Origin: JAJFUV01 sp964384215
Lineage (GTDB): Bacteria > Acidobacteriota > Terriglobia > Bryobacterales > Bryobacteraceae
DNA length: 64,000 nucleotides
Direction of reading: 5' to 3'
Assembly (NCBI GenBank): GCA_964384215.1
Contig: CAYLLB010000004.1
Span: 62,001-126,000 of the forward strand
Each line of letters opens with the position of its first letter. Position 1 is the first letter of the stretch. A program made the position numbers and the translations under genes. The notes under the pieces are model-generated. The model was not told where the DNA came from and did no database searches. It worked only from the letters and a program-made list of their open reading frames with translations. This document shows positions 58,037 to 64,000 of the stretch, piece by piece.

Positions 58037-58809
58037 CATTTCAGAATCGAACTGCGTTGGTGACGGGCGCGTCGCGCGGCATCGGGAAGGCCATCGCGTT
58101 GCGCCTGGCGGGCGAGGGCGTGGCGGTGGGAGTGAACTACCGCGAGCGCGCGGCTGAAGCGCAATCCGTGATGGAGGAAATCGCCTCACGCGGCGGGCGC
58201 GCGGTGGCTGTGGGCGCGGACGTGAGCGACGAAGCGGCTGTCGCGGCCATGGTCGCAAGAGTCGAAGCCGATCTCGGCCCCATCGACATCCTGGTGAACA
58301 ACGCCGGCATCTTCCGGCGCATGGAGCTCGGCGAAACCGATTGGGACGTGATGGACCAGATGCAGCGCACCAACGTGCGCGGGGTGGTGGTTCCGATCCG
58401 CGCCGTCGCCGACGGGATGAAACGGCGCGGCCACGGGCGGATCGTTAATCTCTCGTCGATCGCCGCACACGGTACCGCGATGGCGGGCACCACATTCTAT
58501 GCCGCCAGCAAGGCTGAGGTGGTCATTCTGACGCGCCGGTTCGCACTTGAACTCGGGCCGTTCGGCATCACGGTGAATGCTATTGCACCGGGCTTCATCG
58601 CGACCGACATGGTGTGGGTGGACCGCACCCGGGAAGAAGTGGAGCGGCTGTTCTCGTCGATGGCGGAAAAAGCCATGATGCGACGCGTTGGGAAGCCCGA
58701 AGACATCGCCGCCGCGGCGGCGTTCCTGGCAAGCGACGACGCCGGTTTCGTCACCGCGCAGGTCATCACTGTGGACGGCGGACGCACCGACTACATCAAC
58801 CACGGCTGA
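58033..58809 (+). CDS. Short-chain dehydrogenase/reductase (FabG-like)
   Basis: 258 residues from the ATG that overlaps the methyltransferase stop; the frame from 57814 is rejected. Classical SDR features: TGASRGIGKAIA, ILVNNAGIF, NLSSIAAHG, the catalytic YAASK (Tyr and Lys), and NAIAPGFIATDM. NADP(H) preference is suggested by the Arg after strand 2 (NYRERAAEA). The closest known role is 3-oxoacyl-ACP or similar carbonyl reduction, but substrate is unassigned. The 3' end overlaps the convergent beta-lactamase-like gene by 14 bases. Confidence 0.92.
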   Translation: MTFQNRTALVTGASRGIGKAIALRLAGEGVAVGVNYRERAAEAQSVMEEIASRGGRAVAVGADVSDEAAVAAMVARVEADLGPIDILVNNAGIFRRMELGETDWDVMDQMQRTNVRGVVVPIRAVADGMKRRGHGRIVNLSSIAAHGTAMAGTTFYAASKAEVVILTRRFALELGPFGITVNAIAPGFIATDMVWVDRTREEVERLFSSMAEKAMMRRVGKPEDIAAAAAFLASDDAGFVTAQVITVDGGRTDYINHG

Positions 58810-59650
58810 GCCCGGCCACAAGCATCTGTGCCAGGCGCGAGATGAGCAGTTCGCCCGCGTTATCGGGCGAGTAATCCGTCTGGGGCATATCGTCCACGGT
58901 GACGGAGATGACGATGCGCCCGCCCTTCGAGTAGACAATGCCGGCGTCGCTGCGCAGCGCGTCCAGGCTGCCCGACTTGCTGGCCACTTCGTACTCCATG
59001 TGGCGGCCAATACCGTGCTTGTATTGCTGGCGCTTCAGGATCTCGATCATCTGCTTGGACGCGGCTTCATTCACCACCTGGCCGCGCTCGATCTTTTCAA
59101 GGAGCGTGACCATTTCGCGCGGTGTGGAGACGCCTAGTCCGAAGCGCTTGTTTTCCTCGATGAGGCCCGCGCGGCTCCAGCCGCTGGGAGTCTTCGTGTT
59201 CGGATTGTCGCCGCGTACTTTACGCAACGAGCGTGTCTGGGTGAGTCCGAGCCGGTCCATCTGCTGGTTCACATACTCGGCGGTGAAGCGGTCGAGAAGC
59301 AGATTGGTCGCCGTGTTGTCGCTCACCACGATCATCAGGTGCACCAGGTCGGCTACCGGGAACTTCATGCCGTCGCTGAACTCGCCCAGCACGCCACTGC
59401 CGGCGACCTTGTCGATTTCGCGCAGCTTGAGCCGCGTGGTCCACTTGGCGCGGCCTTCGGCCACAGCCGAGAAAACCGCCGCCATGATGGCCAGCTTGAT
59501 GGTGCTGGCCGTGCGCACACGCCGGTCTGGGTCGAGGCTGCAATCGGCGCCCGTATCGATGTTGCGGGCGTAAGCCGAAACCGTGCCCGGAAAGAAATGG
59601 GCCGCTTCTTTGATCTGGTCCGCCAGGGTTTGAGAGTTTTGCGCGCTCAT
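58796..59650 (-). CDS. Class A beta-lactamase-like serine hydrolase
   Basis: 284 residues from the ATG at 59650, which overlaps the stop of the upstream hydrolase gene (ATGA); an ATG four codons earlier is possible. Active-site motifs: TASTIKLAIMAAV (S-x-x-K), VVSDNTATNLLL (SDN) and VASKSGSLD (KSG in place of KTG). The omega-loop glutamate motif E-x-x-L-N of true class A enzymes is not visible; the corresponding stretch reads GWSRAGLIEENKRFGLG. No classical signal peptide is present. It may be a serine hydrolase or transpeptidase-like protein instead of a resistance enzyme. Confidence 0.8.
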   Translation of the reverse strand: MSAQNSQTLADQIKEAAHFFPGTVSAYARNIDTGADCSLDPDRRVRTASTIKLAIMAAVFSAVAEGRAKWTTRLKLREIDKVAGSGVLGEFSDGMKFPVADLVHLMIVVSDNTATNLLLDRFTAEYVNQQMDRLGLTQTRSLRKVRGDNPNTKTPSGWSRAGLIEENKRFGLGVSTPREMVTLLEKIERGQVVNEAASKQMIEILKRQQYKHGIGRHMEYEVASKSGSLDALRSDAGIVYSKGGRIVISVTVDDMPQTDYSPDNAGELLISRLAQMLVAGLSRG

Positions 59651-60738
59651 TTTTCCAACCACCTTTGCATGAAGGCGACTCCGCTTTCGACGCGGATCTC
59701 GTGTCCGCCGTCGTGCAGATCTATCCCGATGCGATCCTCGATGCCAAGCTTGCGATAGTGCTCGCGCGAGGCGTCAAGCTCCTCGATCACCTGCGGCCAC
59801 CACGCGATGCCGTCCGCCTTGCCGGTCTGAACCAGCAGCGGGCGCGGGCAGATCAGGCTCACGACATCGCTGTCGGTGAATTCCGTGAGCCAGCCCCGGA
59901 AGAAGGCGTGCTCTTCGGCGGTCTCCAGGAAACAGCTATATCGCTTGTCGGGGATTACCATCTTGTTGCGGCGATGATTGAACCAGGCGCAAACCACGGC
60001 GCACTGGATGCGCGGTTCGAGCGGCGCCCAGAACATGGTGGCCATTCCGCCCAGGCTGATGCCCCACATGCCTACGCGCTTGCTGTCGATGCGCTTGTCT
60101 TTCAAGACCTCGTCAAGCAACCGGGACATGCGCGTGAATTCGATCCCGGGCAACGTGGTATCGGCAAGCCGCGCCAACCGCTCCATGCGATTGCGCTTCT
60201 CGGCCGTGGCGAGATTGAACGGGGCCAGCACGGCGAAGCCGGCCTTGATGAGGGCATGGCCGTAATCGTGGTACGCATTCTCGGCGTCCCCCACGCCGAA
60301 GACCCGCTCGGGGTAGCTGCCAATGCCGTGCTGCGCGATGACCAGAGGAACGGCCCCCTTCGAGCATTCCGGAAACACCAGCAGCCCTTCAGCCTTCAGG
60401 CCGCTCGTGAGCGGCAGGGAGATCCATACGGCCGAGTGCGCGACGTCGGGGCGGGGGCTTCGTTCAAGTTTGCCAGCGGCTTTCCAGTCGGGCGGGGCAA
60501 GCATCCGGCGGTAGCGCGCCCGGTTCGGCTCCACGCTCTTCAGGAAGAGAGGCACGCTCTGGTAGGAGCGGTCCCACGCCTTGCGCGCGCGTTCCGGATA
60601 ATCGCGCACCAGGTAATCGCGGAAGTATTGCTCGATCTGATCCGCATACTGCTGGTTGCGAGTGAGCGCCGGCTCGGGCAGATCGGCGCCGGCCGCCATA
60701 GCGGCCGCGAACATGAGCATGAGCAATCCTCGTAGCAT
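59647..60738 (-). CDS. Secreted alpha/beta-hydrolase (acetyl-xylan-esterase/dienelactone-hydrolase-like)
   Basis: 363 residues with signal peptide (MLRGLLMLMFAAAMAAGAD). Alpha/beta-hydrolase core: the oxyanion segment PLVIAQHGIGSYPER, the nucleophile elbow GMWGISLGGMATMF (G-x-S-x-G), Asp region LLVQTGKADGIAWW and His in IDLHDGGHEIRV. These fit large acyl or xylan esterases common in acidobacteria. Coupled by 4 bases to the beta-lactamase-like gene downstream. Exact substrate unknown. Confidence 0.83.
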   Translation of the reverse strand: MLRGLLMLMFAAAMAAGADLPEPALTRNQQYADQIEQYFRDYLVRDYPERARKAWDRSYQSVPLFLKSVEPNRARYRRMLAPPDWKAAGKLERSPRPDVAHSAVWISLPLTSGLKAEGLLVFPECSKGAVPLVIAQHGIGSYPERVFGVGDAENAYHDYGHALIKAGFAVLAPFNLATAEKRNRMERLARLADTTLPGIEFTRMSRLLDEVLKDKRIDSKRVGMWGISLGGMATMFWAPLEPRIQCAVVCAWFNHRRNKMVIPDKRYSCFLETAEEHAFFRGWLTEFTDSDVVSLICPRPLLVQTGKADGIAWWPQVIEELDASREHYRKLGIEDRIGIDLHDGGHEIRVESGVAFMQRWLEK

Positions 60739-60748
60739 GATTTCCCCT

Positions 60749-61270
60749 TTATAGGAAACCGCGCAGGCGCGCGAGCAGAACTACGGCCATGTCCTGTGCG
60801 TGCGACATGCGGCCGTCAGACATCATCGAGTCGAGTTCAGACAGCGTACACTCCTGGTTCTCGATTGTTTCGGCGCCGGGCTTCGGTTCGGCGACTTTTA
60901 CGGCGTCAGGCGCGAAATAGCAATAGATACGCGCGCGCAGCCGCCCGGTATCGGGATCGACCGCCCCCAGGAATTGAAGTTTCCCAGCTTCGTAGCCGGT
61001 CTCTTCCAACAGTTCACGCCTCGCGGCCGCTTCGCGGGACTCGTCTTTTGGGTCGATGTGGCCGCTCGGCAGTTCGAGCGACATACGATCCAGCGCGGGC
61101 CTGTACTGGCGAACCAGGGGCACTTTCCCATCGCCGGTGACGGCAAGAACGGTCACGCAATCCGGGGAATCGATCCAGTAAAACGGCTGGGCGGAGACTT
61201 CGGATGTCTTCTCCACAAGCCGGAACCACCGGGTCGTGTAGACATCCCGTGTGCCGGGAGACATGGTCAT
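60749..61270 (-). CDS. Nudix hydrolase, ADP-ribose pyrophosphatase-like
   Basis: 173 residues. The Nudix box is GHIDPKDESREAAARRELLEETGY, read in two parts because it is long: GHIDPKDESREA and AARRELLEETGY. It fits GX5EX7REUXEEXGU with one extra residue after the first Gly. The upstream segment LPLVRQYRPALDRMSLELPSG is typical of NudF/ADP-ribose pyrophosphatases, which turn ADP-ribose into AMP and ribose phosphate. It starts 43 bases before the S9 peptidase gene end and may share its transcript. Confidence 0.88.
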   Translation of the reverse strand: MTMSPGTRDVYTTRWFRLVEKTSEVSAQPFYWIDSPDCVTVLAVTGDGKVPLVRQYRPALDRMSLELPSGHIDPKDESREAAARRELLEETGYEAGKLQFLGAVDPDTGRLRARIYCYFAPDAVKVAEPKPGAETIENQECTLSELDSMMSDGRMSHAQDMAVVLLARLRGFL

Positions 61271-61315
61271 AATCCGACCCAGTGTACCGTATGGAAATGC
61301 CGGGGTGCCTCCAGT

Positions 61316-62320
61316 CTACTTCTTCAGGTAGCGCCCCAGGAAGGTGTAAATCTCCTGCCGCGACTCTTTCGCCAGCTTGGTGTCCAGCCGGTTGAACAAG
61401 TGCCCGCCCGGAGCGTCCTGGTAAATCTTGTATTCGAACTTCTTGCCCTCGGCCTTCAGCGCGGCGATCAGGCGCTGGACTTCGAGGACGTTCACGTCCT
61501 CATCGTTGGTGTTGGTGTGGATGAGCAACGGCGTCTGAAGTTTGGCCGCGTGCGAGACCGGAGAACGCCGGAGATACTCCGCAATGTCTTCTTGCACGGT
61601 CTTGCCGATATGGCCGGGTGCGGAGAATATCGCGCGGTAGTCTTCATTGTGGTAGCCCAACCGCGCCACCAGGTCGCTGACAGGGACTCCAGCGTAGGCG
61701 CACGCATAGGCCTTGGGGTGCTCGAAGATGTTCATCAGCGCAATCATTCCGCCGTGGCTCCAGCCGATGATGGCCACGCGCTGGGGATCGAGGAACGGGT
61801 AGGTCTCTAGCATCCATTGCATCCCGGCGAATACGTCGTCGTTCTCACGCCCGCCGTAGTCAATGGCGTCATAGAAGGCCGCGCCGTAACCGGTCGAACC
61901 GCGGTAGTCCGGCGCGATGATCGAGTACCCCTGCCCGATCAACTCGCGCAGGATGTTCAGGTAGCCGGTGTTGAAACTCGAATGCACTCCGCCGTGCGCC
62001 AGGACGATGAGCGGATGCTTGCCAGCCCGGTCGAGTTTCTTCGGAATGAAGGTGTAGGCGCGGATGATCATCGGGTTCTGGGCGCCGGGCGCGGTCGGGT
62101 TCGGAACATAGCGCGGGGGCAGGCTGGTGTAGGACACCTTGTTGCACTCGGCGATGTCGCCCAGCCGGACGCCCCACGCATGGTCCTCGATCGTTTTCAG
62201 GATCTGGTCCAGGCGATGATCGGGTTGCTCTTCCGAGGATGGCGGTGCCGCAGGCTGCGGTGCTTGCGGCTGGCCGAAGGCTAAAATGCCGGACACGAAC
62301 ACTATTCCAATGATTTTCAT
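61316..62320 (-). CDS. Secreted prolyl-oligopeptidase-family (S9) hydrolase
   Basis: 334 residues with signal peptide (MKIIGIVFVSGILAFGQ). The C-terminal alpha/beta-hydrolase domain is complete: APDYRGSTGYG, nucleophile elbow IIGWSHGGMIAL (Ser in G-W-S-H-G-G), Asp in HTNTNDEDVNV and His in DAPGGHLFNR. The N-terminal beta-propeller of full S9 enzymes is absent, replaced by a short Pro/Ala-rich linker and 60 residues. It acts as a peptidase or esterase outside the cytoplasm. Confidence 0.86.
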   Translation of the reverse strand: MKIIGIVFVSGILAFGQPQAPQPAAPPSSEEQPDHRLDQILKTIEDHAWGVRLGDIAECNKVSYTSLPPRYVPNPTAPGAQNPMIIRAYTFIPKKLDRAGKHPLIVLAHGGVHSSFNTGYLNILRELIGQGYSIIAPDYRGSTGYGAAFYDAIDYGGRENDDVFAGMQWMLETYPFLDPQRVAIIGWSHGGMIALMNIFEHPKAYACAYAGVPVSDLVARLGYHNEDYRAIFSAPGHIGKTVQEDIAEYLRRSPVSHAAKLQTPLLIHTNTNDEDVNVLEVQRLIAALKAEGKKFEYKIYQDAPGGHLFNRLDTKLAKESRQEIYTFLGRYLKK

Positions 62321-62350
62321 GTCTATCGACGATGGTAGCCCAAACCCGAA

Positions 62351-63511
62351 TTACTTGATCAGTTCGTAGCGGGGCTCGTCGGTGAGCGTGAGCGAATGGC
62401 CGCCGGCGAGCGCAACGCTGTGCGTCGAGGTGGCGCGCGTCCAGTACGCGAGCTTCCTCTGCTTGCCGCGCGCGAATTCGAGCACGTAGTCGTCCGCGCC
62501 GCCCGCTTTCAGACGCCGCACGAAGCGGTAGCCAACCAACTCGGAGGTCAGGCGGCGAGCCGCGTTGTAGGCTGGCTTCGGATCGTAGACCGGCGTGCGG
62601 CCCTCGAAATACGGGAACAATACCGTGCCGAAGTGGTGCTCCTTTTCTTTCGCGTCGGCGCCGTCGTCGTGCCAGTCGTACCAGATGGACAGCGGAACGC
62701 CGCAGGCGATGTTATGCAGCCATTGCCGCGCCAGATACTTGCCTTGTAACTCAATGCTAAGTCCGGTAGCGATGTCGGAGTAACCCCACTCGCCTGAGTA
62801 AATGGGGATCGCCTTGCCTTTGGGCGCGTAACGCGCGATCATGGCGCGCAGCTTGGCGTACTCCTCCGCCGTGGATTCCGGATCGAATCGCCGGTATGGA
62901 TGCACCGAGACCGCATCCCAGTACTCAAGCAGGCCGGCCTTGAAGCAGGCTTCCAGGAACGGCATGTCGATGCGCGAGGTCGCGGGTCCGATGTACTTCT
63001 CTTTCGGCGCGGCGCCGCGGATGGCTTTGCCGGTTGCGAGGGCCAGCTTTGAGTAATCCCCGGCGTCCGGCGCGGGCTTCCAGAACTGTTTGATGTTGGG
63101 TTCGTTCCACATCTCCCACAGGATGCCCTTACCCTGGAAGTGCTTCACGGCAGCGGAGGCAAAGCGGGCGAAAGCCTGGCGGCCCTCGTCGGTGTGCGGC
63201 GGAAGATCGTTGTCATAGAGCTTGTTGGTGTAGTCGAGGATGAACAGTGCGCGGATGCCGTAAGGCTTCAGCGCTGTGAGCAGCCGCTCGTAGGCCGAAA
63301 AATCGTAAACGCCTTTCTCTTTTTCGATGGACGCCCAGTGGAAGTCCATGCGCACCCACCGGAAGCCGCCCGCGGCGAGCATTTCCATCTCGCCGGGGCG
63401 GGGATCGGTAAAGTGTATGTTGACGCCCACGCTATCAGCGGCAAAAGGCGCTGCGGCGTGGGCAGAAACCGCCGCCAGCACTCCTGCGAGCAAACGGATT
63501 CTCCAACTCAT
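62351..63511 (-). CDS. Secreted clan GH-A glycoside hydrolase
   Basis: 386 residues with signal peptide (MSWRIRLLAGVLAAVSAHA). Barrel motifs: VGVNIHFTDPRPGE, GGFRWVRMDFHWASIEKEKG, acid/base Glu in LWEMWNEPN, and nucleophile Glu in IPIYSGEWGYSD. These are typical of GH39/GH5/GH30-type clan A enzymes; the family cannot be fixed by eye. A C-terminal beta domain (about 310-386) follows. It probably hydrolyses a plant or fungal polysaccharide. Its start overlaps the M20 peptidase stop (ATGA). Confidence 0.85.
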   Translation of the reverse strand: MSWRIRLLAGVLAAVSAHAAAPFAADSVGVNIHFTDPRPGEMEMLAAGGFRWVRMDFHWASIEKEKGVYDFSAYERLLTALKPYGIRALFILDYTNKLYDNDLPPHTDEGRQAFARFASAAVKHFQGKGILWEMWNEPNIKQFWKPAPDAGDYSKLALATGKAIRGAAPKEKYIGPATSRIDMPFLEACFKAGLLEYWDAVSVHPYRRFDPESTAEEYAKLRAMIARYAPKGKAIPIYSGEWGYSDIATGLSIELQGKYLARQWLHNIACGVPLSIWYDWHDDGADAKEKEHHFGTVLFPYFEGRTPVYDPKPAYNAARRLTSELVGYRFVRRLKAGGADDYVLEFARGKQRKLAYWTRATSTHSVALAGGHSLTLTDEPRYELIK

Positions 63512-64000
63512 TTGCCCAATAGCTCCAGGTAACGCGCTACCGCTTCGATGCCGCGGTAGAAATTGGGCAGGTGGAACTTCTCGTTGGGCGCGTGCAGGTT
63601 ATCGTCGGGCAGGCCAAAGCCCATCAGGACGCTGGGGAAGCCCAGGTACTTATCGAACAGTCCGACGATGGGAATGGACCCGCCGGAGCGGATGTAAACC
63701 GTCTCGGTTCCGAAATACTGATTGAGCGCCTGTGCGGCAGCGCGCACGAAGGGGCTTTCGGGATCGATCAGGGAAGGCGCTGCGCCGTGGATGAACTTGG
63801 TTTCCACTGTCACGCCTTTCGGACAAGCCGCCGCAACGGCGAGCTTCAATTGCTCGAAGGCTTCCTCGGGCTGCTGGTCCGGCACCAGGCGGGTGCTGAT
63901 CTTGGCGACGGCGCGCGCCGGGATCACGGTCTTGGCTCCATCTCCCACGAACCCGCCCCGGATGCCGTGCACTTCGAGCGTGGGCCGCGCCCAGGTACGG
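63508..64000 (-). CDS. M20 family metallopeptidase, C-terminal part (runs off the window)
   Basis: The frame is open to the window's right edge, and the residues before the first possible start (RTWARPTLEVHGIRGG) are in family, so the N-terminus lies beyond 64000. Visible is the dimerisation domain (VIPARAVAKISTRLVPDQ) and the end of the catalytic domain: YIRSGGSIPIVGLF, and NLHAPNEKFHLPNFYRGIEAVARYL, with the metal-binding His. This is the carnosinase-like dipeptidase group. The preceding hydrolase gene overlaps it by 4 bases. Confidence 0.9.
   Translation of the reverse strand, partial: RTWARPTLEVHGIRGGFVGDGAKTVIPARAVAKISTRLVPDQQPEEAFEQLKLAVAAACPKGVTVETKFIHGAAPSLIDPESPFVRAAAQALNQYFGTETVYIRSGGSIPIVGLFDKYLGFPSVLMGFGLPDDNLHAPNEKFHLPNFYRGIEAVARYLELLGK

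Noticed and set aside
1..64000. Mobile elements, CRISPR arrays, rRNA or tRNA genes
   Set aside because: No transposase or integrase signature, no regularly spaced repeats and no RNA gene core was found on reading both strands; short palindromes alone do not support such calls.

Overview
The window looks like a chromosomal stretch of an Acidobacteriota genome, most likely a Solibacter/Bryobacter-like soil lineage. This rests on style rather than a marker gene: GC-rich DNA, a 1225-residue Oar-like TonB receptor with an N-terminal carboxypeptidase-regulatory domain, many secreted glycoside-hydrolase-like proteins, a duplicated DUF507 protein, and proteins of types common in that phylum. I see no rRNA, tRNA, CRISPR array, transposase or phage gene.

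Layout. 1-12 kb: secreted carbohydrate-related proteins, the TonB receptor, a membrane protein of unknown role, a 51-residue membrane peptide gene, a family 5 uracil-DNA glycosylase and a TPR protein. 12-20 kb: a lipoprotein, an aldo/keto reductase, a c-di-AMP (ydaO-type) riboswitch in front of a KimA-like potassium importer, and an OPT transporter overlapping a putative metallopeptidase. 20-25.6 kb: small lipoproteins and membrane proteins, a frameshifted DUF2752 gene, and a convergent HD-GYP/GGDEF pair. 25.6-31.9 kb: divergent icd and gltA, then nrfHA (nitrite ammonification), DUF507 and a ribokinase-like gene. 31.9-54.3 kb: the redox island. 54.3-64 kb: typA, then further secreted hydrolases, a methyltransferase/SDR pair, a beta-lactamase-like protein, a Nudix hydrolase and the end of an M20 peptidase.

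The redox island is the most unusual part. It has two minus-strand operons separated by one plus-strand gene (a secreted PHP protein). The first (38369 down to 31925) is hoxEFUYH, a group 3d NAD-linked [NiFe] hydrogenase whose HoxF is fused to a complete GltD/NfnB-like NADPH module, so one 1050-residue chain carries both an NADH site and a second dinucleotide site. The second (54241 down to 39586, 14.7 kb, 13 genes with gaps of 0-14 bases apart from one of 60-87) encodes a Cys-rich MarR regulator, an HdrD-like Fe-S protein, EtfB, EtfA, a membrane Fe-S oxidoreductase of the ETF:menaquinone-reductase type, HdrA, HdrC, HdrB, a second HdrA, MvhD, MvhG, MvhA and a hydrogenase maturation protease.

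My inference is that H2 oxidised by MvhAG passes electrons through MvhD to one or both flavin-bearing HdrA proteins, where they may be split between a low-potential carrier and either HdrBC or the EtfAB/membrane arm that reaches the menaquinone pool. The Hox-GltD enzyme would balance H2 with NADH and NADPH. NrfHA, about 10 kb away, is a menaquinol oxidase, so H2-driven nitrite reduction is plausible. The real substrate of HdrBC is unknown. A promoter (perfect TATAAT) and overlapping inverted repeats in front of marR suggest autoregulation of the big operon.
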